From Mesobacillus boroniphilus (GTDB taxonomy: Bacteria; Bacillota; Bacilli; Bacillales; Cytobacillaceae), in the NCBI RefSeq assembly GCF_018424685.1, contig NZ_QTKX01000001.1:1364001-1428000 (forward strand): a stretch of 64,000 bases of DNA, in the 5' to 3' direction. The notes beneath the pieces are model-generated. The model saw only the letters and a list, made by a program, of their open reading frames with translations. It was not told the DNA's origin and made no database searches. Made by a program: the position numbers and the translations under genes. The first letter of the stretch is position 1. Each line of letters begins with the position of its first letter. Shown in pieces: positions 36,485 through 45,774 of the stretch.

Positions 36485-36523
36485 AAGCCGGCAAAGGATT
36501 GACTGTTTTCCCTTTGCCAGCTT
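36485..36523 (-). terminator. Terminator of the large membrane protein gene
   Basis: AAGC-C-GGCAAAGG pairs with CCTTTGCC-A-GCTT (one mismatch), followed on the minus strand by a T-run, 4 bp after the stop. Confidence 0.75.
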
Positions 36524-36526
36524 CTA

Positions 36527-39500
36527 TTAATTCCAGTTTTTCATTTTCATGAGTAAGCTTTCTTTTAACTTTGCTAGGAAAGTTTTCTCCCCTCTAGCTC
36601 CTTTTTGTTTATTCCACTCATTGAAGCTGGCAACACTGATTAGGATCGAACCGGCGATCAAGAGGTAACCCCACCAAGGGAGATTTCCCCAGAATGGACG
36701 GGTTTGCAGGAGCACATTGAGAAGTAAAACTCCCGCTCCAACAAAGAAATAAGCTTTTACTCTCAGCCACATACCGGCTAGCATTGAAATAAGTGACAGC
36801 GACCCAAGAATCAGGGCATCATAAACCGTATTACTTTCCAGGCCATCCTGAATGAGCAAAAGCGAGACCATAATCAATACTGCCCATTGGATATAGCTGG
36901 TGATTTGTTTGCTTCTCTCTTTGAAAATAGACCGTACAAAAATCGCAAGAGCCACGAACGGAAGTACATATACTTCCCTTTCCAATAAGGCAGGGATTGT
37001 AATCTGCTCTACGGCTGCATAATAAGGAACCAGCAGGTACGCACCTGTGATAAAAAGAATTACACTTTCTCCTCTACCATGAACCCTGTTCCTCTGCAGC
37101 CATATCCCTGCTGATAGAAAGAGTCCATGGATAATGAGCGCCCAGAAGGTTTCGCCATTCATTAGTGCTACGGAAACAATGAACAAGAATCCAACTAATG
37201 AATAAGCATCCAGGCTTTGCAATCCAAAATTGCCTCCTCTTTCCCAGAGGTTCTTATATTTCCTTCTGCCTGAAAAAATAAGCAAAATTCCAGATCCTGA
37301 AAGAATAGCTATATCCCAATACTCATGAAGCTGTGCCTGGAACAAGATTTGGATTGTGCCGTTAAAGATCATTAATAATGGGATCAACGCAGCTAAATCC
37401 CATTTCACTCTATGAAGTAAAGCCAATATCGCTGCTGCATAACCAATTGTTATTCCGAAAAGCAGCCAGCTGTATGGATATGCTGCCAGGAAGCTTGCTA
37501 CTCCTAACATCGAAATCGGAACAAGGTAATATAAAGTTCTTTGTTTGTAATTTGTGGATGACAATACCCAGAATACAAACAACAAAATACTTGTCATCAG
37601 GAAGGCGTAGTGGCCTGAATCTGTTTCCGTAAAATAACCGATCCCTGTCTTGATCGCTAAGAACAACGTAGTGAATGCCCCGTATAATAGTGATTTCACT
37701 TTCCATTCCTTTTTTACAAAGAAAATACTCGCTGCATAAACTCCTGCTGCAATCAGGTAGCTAAAGGTCGATTCCTCACCGTAGATGATAAACGCAACTG
37801 CCATTATTGGAGCGAGATAGACATGGGCAATCCATGAATAAGCGACTGCAAGCCCTCTTCGCTTTTGAAAAAGTAAAGCCGCTGCCACCAGCAATAACCA
37901 TCCGCCTCCAGGAATGAGTAAAGACTCAATTGTTGTACTAAAATTAAATATCTCTTCATTAATAGAGTCCACTGTGATTAGGTACCAGGCAAGGCTGACT
38001 ACACCTGATATAAATCCAACCAGGGATTCCTTTGTCATCTTGTAAAGCAAGAGAGACATCAAGATTCCACCAAACCAAATGATTGATTCACCATATATAT
38101 TTGGTATCGAAGACGTGAATGTGTAAAACAGTCCTGCTGCATAGAAACCATGTGCACTGAAAAATGCATTTTCTGAAAGGATGGTTTCCCTAGTTTTGCC
38201 AAGGACAACACCGGAACCTAATAACAGGACTCCCGCGAGCGCGAAATTTCCGGGCATTCCAATAAAATCGCTATAAATGCTAGAATTTATCCGTATTTCC
38301 TCCCCGAACGCAGCGGCTGACATACCGAGTGAGATGGGTGCTGCCCATTGAGCAATCAACAGCAATATCGCCCTTCTGTCAATTTTCAACATGACATAAA
38401 AAGTATAGCTGGTAAGGAAGAACATCAGTGCCAGCTCCCACCAGTTCAACATGAAAAACGTAACAAGAATCATGGAAAGCATGATCACCATTCCGACATC
38501 CCGCGAGCTGGTTTTAATGACTTGAAGATATTTAAGCTTAAGCAGCCAGCCTGCAAGTATGAAGAGTAAGAATCCAATCAAATAACTTGGCAAAACCAGG
38601 CTTTCGAAACCTAGCCATTTCCCAATCTGCAAGATGGCTTCAAACATGGCAGATGCAAGAAAAACCGGACTTAAATATTTGAAAATGATATTTCCATTGG
38701 TATTCGCAAGATAAATGAAGTTGGCTGAAATGATCAGGTAAGCTGCCATAAGAATAAAGGATGGGTTTTCTGTTTGAATCATCATCCCTTCAGCCGTGAT
38801 GTATAAAAATGCAAGACCTGATACAACAGCACTAGTAATTTGAAAAGCTTTTTTCAAGGCGTATCTCTCATCCATGAACCTTGGTACGAACAGAAACACT
38901 AATCCAAGTAGTGCGTAACCTAGTATGCTTACCTCTGTAAATCGCCAATTTTCAAGAATTTGATATGCACCATATATGAATATAGCGCTGAAAACAAAAT
39001 GATACTCTTTATGGCCATTTACAAAAATCATCGAAAGATAGACAATAGCTGTCAAAATCAAATTAAAGCCATTGAAAACATGATTGTCATAAAAGAAAAG
39101 CATTAGTAAGGTAGATAACACTATGTTGGCCTGTGAATAAAGGGCAAGTTCCTTTGTAAAAAGTGGCAGCTTACCATTCTTTTTAAGCTGATGATAGGCT
39201 GCAATCAAAAGTGTATTGAAAATAATCAGGCCAAGGTAAAATCCGTCTGTTTGCAATCCAATCGCTCTCAACAGGTATGCTGCGGCAATGGATGTCGTAA
39301 TAAACGTAAACCACACAAATAACCTGGAAGACATCCTATTGGCTAGAAACGCATATATCGGGATCAAAACTGAACTGCTGATTGCCCCTAATATGAATCG
39401 GCCTTCACCATGGAACGATAAATAAGGACCGAGCAATTCAAACCAGCCTAGTGATAAGGTGAAGATTGGCAGGAAAAGGCTGCCAAGGACTACAAATGCA

Positions 39501-40012
39501 AAGGCCGTCTTATCTATTTTTATGATCTTGTAGCTAATATAGGCAATACCGTAAAATAAAGCCGAAACAAGTGCGATTGACCCAGCCTTCATCCATGGAG
39601 TCATCGTTTCCCAGTTGCTTGTTGCTACAAACAAACCTCCAATCAAAAGCATGATGACACCGATATTCAATGACCAGGAAATATTCCGTTCACGAATTTC
39701 TTCTGCTGATTTCCTGGGTCTGACTTTTATTGGACGTGGTTTAGGCTGTTGTATTTGATTCTCCTTCACCGCCATGCTTGCTGATGACTGAACCTCTTTT
39801 TGGCTTTCAGGTCCAAAGGCTATAGAATCATTCTTCCTGTTGCTGGCTGCCTCTTTTTCCTGTCGTTCTTTTTCCAGTAAATCAAAGAAATATTCATTAT
39901 GGGCTTCTGATACACTTTTGTATTCCTCTCGAGAAACATAACCTAATTCTTTTAAATTATAGAGCTCATTACGGAAAATCCTGCGTCTTTCCTCTTTAGG
40001 AGCATGTTCCAT
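36527..40012 (-). CDS. Very large multi-spanning membrane protein of unknown function
   Basis: A 1161-residue protein. The first about 110 residues are soluble, highly charged and helical (MEHAPKEERRRIFRNELYNL, KERQEKEAASNRK) with a Pro/Lys linker QQPKPRPIKVRPRKSAEEI. The rest is almost entirely hydrophobic, with roughly 30 membrane segments separated by very short loops. It resembles DUF2157 or SCO7613-type membrane proteins in layout; none is characterised. The ATG at 40012 has GGGGGAT upstream. Transcribed alone. Confidence 0.8.
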   Translation of the reverse strand: MEHAPKEERRRIFRNELYNLKELGYVSREEYKSVSEAHNEYFFDLLEKERQEKEAASNRKNDSIAFGPESQKEVQSSASMAVKENQIQQPKPRPIKVRPRKSAEEIRERNISWSLNIGVIMLLIGGLFVATSNWETMTPWMKAGSIALVSALFYGIAYISYKIIKIDKTAFAFVVLGSLFLPIFTLSLGWFELLGPYLSFHGEGRFILGAISSSVLIPIYAFLANRMSSRLFVWFTFITTSIAAAYLLRAIGLQTDGFYLGLIIFNTLLIAAYHQLKKNGKLPLFTKELALYSQANIVLSTLLMLFFYDNHVFNGFNLILTAIVYLSMIFVNGHKEYHFVFSAIFIYGAYQILENWRFTEVSILGYALLGLVFLFVPRFMDERYALKKAFQITSAVVSGLAFLYITAEGMMIQTENPSFILMAAYLIISANFIYLANTNGNIIFKYLSPVFLASAMFEAILQIGKWLGFESLVLPSYLIGFLLFILAGWLLKLKYLQVIKTSSRDVGMVIMLSMILVTFFMLNWWELALMFFLTSYTFYVMLKIDRRAILLLIAQWAAPISLGMSAAAFGEEIRINSSIYSDFIGMPGNFALAGVLLLGSGVVLGKTRETILSENAFFSAHGFYAAGLFYTFTSSIPNIYGESIIWFGGILMSLLLYKMTKESLVGFISGVVSLAWYLITVDSINEEIFNFSTTIESLLIPGGGWLLLVAAALLFQKRRGLAVAYSWIAHVYLAPIMAVAFIIYGEESTFSYLIAAGVYAASIFFVKKEWKVKSLLYGAFTTLFLAIKTGIGYFTETDSGHYAFLMTSILLFVFWVLSSTNYKQRTLYYLVPISMLGVASFLAAYPYSWLLFGITIGYAAAILALLHRVKWDLAALIPLLMIFNGTIQILFQAQLHEYWDIAILSGSGILLIFSGRRKYKNLWERGGNFGLQSLDAYSLVGFLFIVSVALMNGETFWALIIHGLFLSAGIWLQRNRVHGRGESVILFITGAYLLVPYYAAVEQITIPALLEREVYVLPFVALAIFVRSIFKERSKQITSYIQWAVLIMVSLLLIQDGLESNTVYDALILGSLSLISMLAGMWLRVKAYFFVGAGVLLLNVLLQTRPFWGNLPWWGYLLIAGSILISVASFNEWNKQKGARGEKTFLAKLKESLLMKMKNWN

Positions 40013-40300
40013 TTTTATCCCCCATTTCCTCTTTAATCCAACATGAACCATTTAGTGTAATTTTACACCTTTTATAAAATAATTCAATAATCTAGATAAA
40101 AAAAGCAAAAGTGATTTTTCGACAAATTTCTATTCCAACATTGCTCGTGCGCATTTATAATAGTGAAGGTGTTAAAAGGTTGCTTTTCTTGCACAAAGCG
40201 ACTTCTTTCTTCAATTCTGTTTTGACTTATCAGGTTCAGAATCAGGAAGGTTAAAACAATTTGGTAAGAAACTAATTAAAAGATTACGAGGTTAAAAAAG

Positions 40301-40660
40301 ATGGCTGATTTTTTTTGGTTAATGTATTTAGGGTTTATGGGCACGACGGCAATTTGGTTTTTGATCAAGGGTAAATATAAAAACAATGTCACCAGGCTGG
40401 ATTTTGTCATTTCAATCATCACTTGGTTTGGTTTATTTGGATATGTGACTGAAACAGAAATGCTAACCCCTCTAGTATGGAAAATCGTCTTCGTCTTCGG
40501 TCTTCTTTGGGATGTGATATTTACAATATTCTTTGCGGAACGTTATGCAGGGGATTTTGGCCTGGAAGAAGAGGAAGAACCAATGCCGCTTGCAGCTAAA
40601 CTGAGTGGATTGATATTTGTACTGCCCCTTTATTATGGGATATTCCAGTATGCTTTTTAA
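40301..40660 (+). CDS. Small membrane protein
   Basis: A 119-residue protein with about four hydrophobic segments (near 3-21, 33-50, 59-80 and 99-116) and an acidic loop GLEEEEEPMP (about 89). A weak ribosome binding site, GAGGTT, precedes the ATG. Function not recognised. It stands alone before a terminator; 40013-40300 upstream holds nothing else I can recognise. Confidence 0.7.
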   Translation: MADFFWLMYLGFMGTTAIWFLIKGKYKNNVTRLDFVISIITWFGLFGYVTETEMLTPLVWKIVFVFGLLWDVIFTIFFAERYAGDFGLEEEEEPMPLAAKLSGLIFVLPLYYGIFQYAF

Positions 40661-40681
40661 AACGGCTTAGGCCGTTTTTTT
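40659..40681 (+). terminator. Terminator of the small membrane protein gene
   Basis: AAAACGGC pairs with GCCGTTTT around TTAG, followed by a T-run. Confidence 0.8.
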
Positions 40682-40736
40682 GTTGCTTTTCTTAAGTTAT
40701 ACCAAAATAATAGTATCGTTTTTTAATATAATAATA

Positions 40737-40860
40737 GCCGATTGGGAGGCTGGGACAGCATGTATTAGCGCTATTTCACCACCTAATTAGCAGCAGGTAC
40801 TATTAGCGATCTCTAGTGTATTTTCCAGGAGGACACTTCAGGTTTTGTTTGGATTTGCTG
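40737..40860. repeat. Possible remnant of a dispersed intergenic repeat
   Basis: The stretch begins near GGGAGGCTGGGACAGC, which I recall as a phrase common in bacillar intergenic DNA, and then repeats TATTAGCG twice (40762, 40801) around CACCACCTAATTAGCAG. A related TATTAGCGCGCAAACTATTA occurs at 56592. No gene is covered. Confidence 0.35.
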
Positions 40861-40909
40861 AAAAATAAAAAAGAGGATAAAACCTTTGTTAGTTCTATCC
40901 TCCTATTGA

Positions 40910-41626
40910 TTATGGATTTGTAGACCACATTCCAGCTGTTTTGATGAAAACACGGCGGTTCAATTTTAGCTGCGCTACCATTAACTCAGCAAGATCTTCT
41001 GGCTGCATGACTTTTTCCGGATTGCCATCTGTTAAGTTCGACTCAATGGCAAGGTCAGTAGCTACTGTACTTGGTGTAAGTGCGCTGACCCGAATGTTAT
41101 ACTTTCGAACTTCAAGCATTAACGATTCAGTCAACCCGAGCACTCCGAATTTTGATGCGCTATATGCACTTGTTACCGGCGCTCCCTTTTGCCCAGCTGT
41201 GGAAGCAACATTGATGATGTCACCTGTTTTTCGCTCTATCATTCCTGGCAAGACAGCACGAGTCACATTATATGTGCCCATCAAATTGACCTGGATAATT
41301 TTTTCCCATTCTTGTGGCTCCAAATCAAGAAAGCCGCCAAATTTAGCGATTCCTGCATTGTTAATCAGGATATCTATAGGACCGAGTTCTTCTGTTACAT
41401 GCTCGACAGCATGCTGTACAGATTCCATATCAGATACATCCGCTACAGCTCCTGAAACATTTACCCCATATTCCTCAAGTTCAGTTGTAACCTTCTCCAG
41501 ATTGGCAAGTGTTAGCCCAATCATGCCAATATTAACGCCTTCTTTCGCCAGAGCAATTGCAGCAGCCCGGCCGATACCTCTGCCAGCACCCGTTATCAGC
41601 GCTGTTTTCCCTTTTAAAGATTGCAT
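40910..41626 (-). CDS. 3-oxoacyl-ACP reductase-like short-chain dehydrogenase (FabG-like)
   Basis: A 238-residue classical [11 protein letters not shown] (12-19) binds NADP(H), NNAG (about 88) is present, and the active site reads [21 protein letters not shown] with Ser near 137, Tyr near 151 and Lys near 155. It acts as a cytosolic ketoreductase; FabG-like by family. No fatty-acid genes are adjacent, so it may act on another keto compound. Start with AAAGGAGT upstream. Confidence 0.85.
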   Translation of the reverse strand: MQSLKGKTALITGAGRGIGRAAAIALAKEGVNIGMIGLTLANLEKVTTELEEYGVNVSGAVADVSDMESVQHAVEHVTEELGPIDILINNAGIAKFGGFLDLEPQEWEKIIQVNLMGTYNVTRAVLPGMIERKTGDIINVASTAGQKGAPVTSAYSASKFGVLGLTESLMLEVRKYNIRVSALTPSTVATDLAIESNLTDGNPEKVMQPEDLAELMVAQLKLNRRVFIKTAGMWSTNP

Positions 41627-41739
41627 AAGATGACTCCTTTCAATTATGTAGTCAAGGGTTAATTATAGAAAACTTTATGATTGAAAACAAATCATGCGAC
41701 TCTTTAAATAAGACGGCAGACGATTTGGCGCACAAAAAA

Positions 41740-41763
41740 CCAGCAGTAAAAGATTACTGCTGG
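41740..41763 (-). terminator. Terminator of the GNAT/nitrilase pair
   Basis: CCAGCAGTAA pairs perfectly with TTACTGCTGG; the minus strand continues TTTTTTG. Confidence 0.8.
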
Positions 41764-41771
41764 CCATTACA

Positions 41772-42443
41772 TTATATTGGCAACAATGCCACATTTTTTT
41801 TATTATTCAGCTGATCCACCATCTTATTCCACTTCTCTGGTTTCTGTTCGAGAACGGAATAATAAGTGGTTAGGAAATCAGTAATTAACGCTGCAGGTAG
41901 TTCATGCGTATTCTCATCAGTCGGCATAAAGCATAAATCAAGTCCCTCTACTGATTCTCCGTCATTTTCCCATGATGGATGTACGTATTCCATATCCAGA
42001 CGCTTATACCCAAGGTGAGATAATACTTCGCGCCTTACAAACGGGTCCATCGTTTTTACATTGCCAAAATCATGATCTATCTTACGGTACGGATCATAAA
42101 TTTCTGCGAACATCCCAAACAATTCTACCCCTTGTTCACCAGCGAGTTTCTGCAGGTCTTCCATTCTTTTATTTGCAAGGAATCTCCCAAGACTTAGTCC
42201 AGGTTTTCCGACAATGGTAAAGTCAGTCATCGCTATATTCCAGTCAGGATAATAGCGGTATTCGGTCACTCCGACCACTTCATTCTCATGTACAGCAACA
42301 AAAACCCTAATGCCTGGATCTTCGAGTGGTCCTTTCCATAAATCAAACTCCAATACTTCCTCCGGAGGGAAAACTTCCTTCATTAAATTATGGAGCTTTG
42401 CAAAGAGTGGATCATCAATACTGTTAACGCGGATGTATTCCAT
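41772..42443 (-). CDS. GNAT-like N-acetyltransferase, partner of a nitrilase-family enzyme
   Basis: A 223-residue protein resembling a GNAT acetyltransferase: DPLFAKLHNLMKEVFPPEEVLE at the start, VFVAVHENEVVGVTEYRYYP (strand 3-4 region, about 48) and LSLGRFLANKRMEDL (acetyl-CoA loop, about 84). It lies directly downstream of a carbon-nitrogen hydrolase (20 bp apart). In B. subtilis YhcX similar GNAT and nitrilase domains are fused, so the two proteins probably work together. Start with TAAGGAGCAC upstream. Confidence 0.75.
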   Translation of the reverse strand: MEYIRVNSIDDPLFAKLHNLMKEVFPPEEVLEFDLWKGPLEDPGIRVFVAVHENEVVGVTEYRYYPDWNIAMTDFTIVGKPGLSLGRFLANKRMEDLQKLAGEQGVELFGMFAEIYDPYRKIDHDFGNVKTMDPFVRREVLSHLGYKRLDMEYVHPSWENDGESVEGLDLCFMPTDENTHELPAALITDFLTTYYSVLEQKPEKWNKMVDQLNNKKNVALLPI

Positions 42444-42463
42444 GTAGAGTGCTCCTTATCGTT

Positions 42464-43336
42464 TTAAATTTTTTCTGCTTGTTCCCAGTCTGGATAAAGG
42501 TCCGTCCGGCGGTCACGCCATGTAGTGACAGAACCTCGTTCGCGTACTTCGTACAATAGCTCCAAATCAAGGTCTGCTGTGACAATCATATCATTATTAA
42601 GCTCACCTTCAACTTGAAGTCCTTTAGGAGGAAATGGTATATCATTCGGCGTTATGACTGCCGCCTGACCAAAGTTAGCTCGCATGAAATCAACAGTCGG
42701 CAGTGCTCCTACTGTTCCTGTCAAAACCACATAAATCTGGTTTTCTATAGCTCGTGCATGACTTGTGTATCGTACACGGTGGAAACCGTGACGGTCATCT
42801 GTACAAGATGGAACGAAAATAACATCTGCACCTTTTGCTTTAGCCATCCTTACGATTTCAGGAAACTCAATATCATAGCAAGTCAGTAGAGCTATTCGTC
42901 CCTTTTTTGTATCAAATACCCTGAAATCTTCCCCAGCACTCATATTCCATTCATTTACCTCAGTAGGTGTGATATGAAGTTTTGCCTGCTCGACAATCCT
43001 TCCATCAGGGTAAAACATGTGCGCGACATTATAGAGCTTGCCTTCCCGAGCAACGACATGTGTTCCGCCAATGATGTGCATACCTGTTTTCAATGCGAAA
43101 TTCTGGAAAAGGTTTCGATATTGTTCGGTAAAACCGGGGAGCTCATTGATGGTCAGCCTCGTACCCTGCTCACTGCCGATTGATAATAATTGAGTAGTAA
43201 AGAACTCAGGAAATAAAACGAACTCTGAACCATACTCCTGTGCTGTTTTTACATAATGCTCACATTGCTGAGCAAACTCTTCGAACGACCTGATCGTGTG
43301 AAGATGGTATTGGACTGCGGAAACTCTCATTTTCAT
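42464..43336 (-). CDS. Carbon-nitrogen hydrolase (nitrilase/amidase family)
   Basis: A 290-residue cytosolic nitrilase-superfamily enzyme with the Glu-Lys-Cys triad: E44 in LFPEFF, Lys in EQAKLHITP (about 118) and Cys in LLTCYDIEFPE (about 153). The C-terminal TTWRDRRTDLYPDW is like that of YhcX-type proteins. Expected to hydrolyse an amide; the substrate is unknown. First gene of a pair with the GNAT protein. GGGGGAA lies upstream of the ATG. Confidence 0.85.
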   Translation of the reverse strand: MKMRVSAVQYHLHTIRSFEEFAQQCEHYVKTAQEYGSEFVLFPEFFTTQLLSIGSEQGTRLTINELPGFTEQYRNLFQNFALKTGMHIIGGTHVVAREGKLYNVAHMFYPDGRIVEQAKLHITPTEVNEWNMSAGEDFRVFDTKKGRIALLTCYDIEFPEIVRMAKAKGADVIFVPSCTDDRHGFHRVRYTSHARAIENQIYVVLTGTVGALPTVDFMRANFGQAAVITPNDIPFPPKGLQVEGELNNDMIVTADLDLELLYEVRERGSVTTWRDRRTDLYPDWEQAEKI

Positions 43337-43536
43337 CCATCATTCCCCCTGTATCAATAAACATTTTTCATCTTGAATTCAAATTTTCGGAAATACGAAA
43401 ATCATTATATAGCATTTTGCTTTTTATGAATATATTTTTATGTAAACTTAGGCAAGAATTTTAGAAATACCTAACTTGAGTCATGGTTTTTTTACATTAA
43501 AAAATTTGTTCCTTTTCCCAGTAAATTAGAATACAA

Positions 43537-43564
43537 TCTAATTAGATTAAATTCTAATTAGATA
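43537..43564. promoter_or_regulatory. Pair of palindromes upstream of an MFS gene, candidate operator
   Basis: ATCTAATTAGAT (43537-43548) is a perfect palindrome and TTCTAATTAGAT (43553-43564) repeats it; centres are 16 bp apart and the second ends 18 bp before the start codon. The placement suits a dimeric repressor, but no regulator gene is adjacent. Confidence 0.5.
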
Positions 43565-43582
43565 ACCGTAATGGAGGGTACT

Positions 43583-44809
43583 ATGTTCAAAACATTCACC
43601 TTTGAAAAATCCTACCGCAAACTATTCCTCGCTGGGATCATCAATGGAATTGGTGACCGGTTCAGCCAGGTTGCACTGCTGGCTTTAATACTGCAAATGA
43701 CTGGTTCTGGCCTGTCAGTCGGAATTACAATGGCTCTCAGGATGATTCCATTTTTATTCTTTAGCACTTTGAGTAGCTCCATTGCAAGGAAGTTCGGAAG
43801 AAAAAGAATTATGATCTTTACGGACTTATCAAGAGCGGTTATAGCCTTGTCTTTTCTTACCGTCAACTCTCCGGCTGAAATGTGGATTGTTTATGCCGCA
43901 TCCTTCCTGCTGGCCTCAGGAGAAGCTATCTACTCACCGATTAGGAAGTCCAGCATCCCAGCCATAGTTTCCTCAAAATCACTAAAAGAAATTAACGGTT
44001 GGGAACAGGTTTTAATGGGATTTGTTTTAGTTATAGGAGCGTTAAGTGGTGGGATTGTCTCATACTTTCTAGGGGCAAAAGCAGCATTTCTACTTAATAT
44101 AGTCTCCTTTCTTGTCGCAGGCTGGATTTTATCGACCTTGCCTTCACTTGATGGCAAGAATGAAAATGAATTAATCAGTAAACCAAATCATGAAAAGTAC
44201 AGTGAATTACTGCCTGTTATTGCGGCTTCATCCTTCCTGTTTATGTTGATGATGTTTGAGCTTATCATCCCGTTGATTAATGGGATTGAGAATGTTTTAT
44301 TAAGCGTGTATGCCGTAGAAACGTTTGAAAAAGCTGACTTGGGAGTGGGCATCTTTTACAGTGTTCTTGGTCTGGGCTTAATTATCAGTCCATTATTAAC
44401 GAAGATGATAAAAAAGAGGTTTTTATTATTTTCGTTCATATGCATCATAGGCGAAGGGTTGTTTTTAACGACGATAAGCCAGACCAAAGCTTTCTGGTTG
44501 GCCGCTGTTCTATTTGGCATGACTGCAGTATTCAGCGGGATCGGCAACACACTTCTTGACACGATAGCAATGGAGACAATTCCTTCAAAATGGCATGGAA
44601 TGTACTTTGGCCTTACAAGCATGTTATCGAATACTTTCATCGGTGTCTCAATGTTCTTTACCGGCATAGCCCTGGAATGGCTTAATCCAAGATTGGTGGG
44701 CATGTTTGGCGGAATCATGTATATAGCTGCCGGAACCTTTTTCTTACTATGGTCCCTAAAATATAGTGTTGATCAAGAAAAAGCTAAATTAATGAAAAAA
44801 GCAGTGTAA
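43583..44809 (+). CDS. MFS transporter
   Basis: A 408-residue major facilitator with about 12 hydrophobic segments. Motif A-like SSSIARKFGRKRIMIFTDLSRAV sits between segments 2 and 3 (about 63-85). It is similar to the drug-efflux-type MFS proteins (DHA3/MefA-like group) by length and loop pattern. The ATG at 43583 is used because GGAGGG lies just upstream; an ATG at 43571 overlaps it. Paired palindromes in the leader suggest repression. Cargo unknown. Confidence 0.82.
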   Translation: MFKTFTFEKSYRKLFLAGIINGIGDRFSQVALLALILQMTGSGLSVGITMALRMIPFLFFSTLSSSIARKFGRKRIMIFTDLSRAVIALSFLTVNSPAEMWIVYAASFLLASGEAIYSPIRKSSIPAIVSSKSLKEINGWEQVLMGFVLVIGALSGGIVSYFLGAKAAFLLNIVSFLVAGWILSTLPSLDGKNENELISKPNHEKYSELLPVIAASSFLFMLMMFELIIPLINGIENVLLSVYAVETFEKADLGVGIFYSVLGLGLIISPLLTKMIKKRFLLFSFICIIGEGLFLTTISQTKAFWLAAVLFGMTAVFSGIGNTLLDTIAMETIPSKWHGMYFGLTSMLSNTFIGVSMFFTGIALEWLNPRLVGMFGGIMYIAAGTFFLLWSLKYSVDQEKAKLMKKAV

Positions 44810-44817
44810 AAAAGCAA

Positions 44818-44848
44818 CCAACTCCATCGTCCCGGACGGTGGAGTTGG
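44818..44848 (+). terminator. Terminator of the MFS gene
   Basis: CCAACTCCA-T-CGTCC pairs with GGACG-G-TGGAGTTGG around one base; a very strong stem. Confidence 0.75.
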
Positions 44849-44953
44849 CTGTTTCAACGAAACCCATTTTATTTAAGAGAATTCAATCCATAATACTCCA
44901 TTAAAGATACGATATTAAATTGCTAGCAGTTGATATCATATTGTTATCGAAAG

Positions 44954-45760
44954 CTAGCAAAAATGGTCAGATACTGTCGAAACACCTTCTATAAAGCTGT
45001 TTATGTGCTTCCCGACCTGTCGGATTGTCGATTTTCCTGATTCCGGATCTGAAAGGCTATCAATCAAAACAACAATAAATGCCTGCTTCTTCCCATAGGT
45101 TATAATACCGCAATCGTGTTCGACACCGGGAAGTTCCCCGGTCTTATTCCCGATTTTTAATAGAGTATCATCCATATAAACTGGAAGCTTTTCTTTAAAT
45201 TGTTGTTGGTTGAGAAACGAATGAAACGTCTCTCTGGAGTGTTTATTTATTAACCTGCCAGCAACAGCTTCTTTCAGGCATAATGCGATATCAGCTGCGG
45301 ATGTAAAGTTATCACTGCTGGATTGAATGGCTTGGAAATCCAACATTTTTCGCTGCAATATAGAGTTCTTCATTCCAATCCTGGACATAGTCGAATTAAT
45401 TGAATTTACCCCTATTAAATCAATCAATAGATTAGTAGCCGAATTATCCGACACAATGATCATAAGTGACAACAAATCCTCGACTGGCAGCTGCTTGACT
45501 TTCATAGCCTGAAGAACTCCCGTGTCACCAATTTTGTCACTTTCTCGAATGGTCACGAGACTGTCTTTTTGCAGCTTACCTGCTTCAATCTGTCTCAAAG
45601 CCTCGAATAATATCGGAAGTTTTATCAAACTAGCAGACTGGTAAACTACATTGCTGTTAAATTCTATAGTTAATCCTTCAATTTCCAAAAACAAACTCGC
45701 CCGGCCTTTGCAGCTAGCGAGTTCTTTTGATAGTTTATCTCTTAATTCTTCAATGTTCAT
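44954..45760 (-). CDS. Beta-lactamase-fold serine hydrolase without signal peptide
   Basis: A 268-residue protein with class A beta-lactamase/PBP-type motifs: SxxK as S44-L-I-K47, SDN at 103-105 and KTG at 205-207. There is no signal peptide, so it is cytoplasmic, and the omega-loop ExxLN glutamate of true class A enzymes is not evident (the region reads MLDFQAIQSSSDN). It is therefore more likely a peptidase, esterase or amidase than a drug-resistance enzyme. It lies 15 bp after ykfD at the end of the murein-peptide operon, so a role on imported cell-wall peptides is inferred. Confidence 0.78.
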   Translation of the reverse strand: MNIEELRDKLSKELASCKGRASLFLEIEGLTIEFNSNVVYQSASLIKLPILFEALRQIEAGKLQKDSLVTIRESDKIGDTGVLQAMKVKQLPVEDLLSLMIIVSDNSATNLLIDLIGVNSINSTMSRIGMKNSILQRKMLDFQAIQSSSDNFTSAADIALCLKEAVAGRLINKHSRETFHSFLNQQQFKEKLPVYMDDTLLKIGNKTGELPGVEHDCGIITYGKKQAFIVVLIDSLSDPESGKSTIRQVGKHINSFIEGVSTVSDHFC

Positions 45761-45774
45761 GGGTTTTCTATTCC

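Noticed and set aside
40941..41633. Long plus-strand frame of 230 codons
   Set aside because: It is antisense to the FabG-like SDR gene, has no family resemblance and no ribosome binding site.
44954..45760. Antibiotic-resistance class A beta-lactamase
   Set aside because: No signal peptide, no evident ExxLN glutamate, and it sits in a murein-peptide operon.
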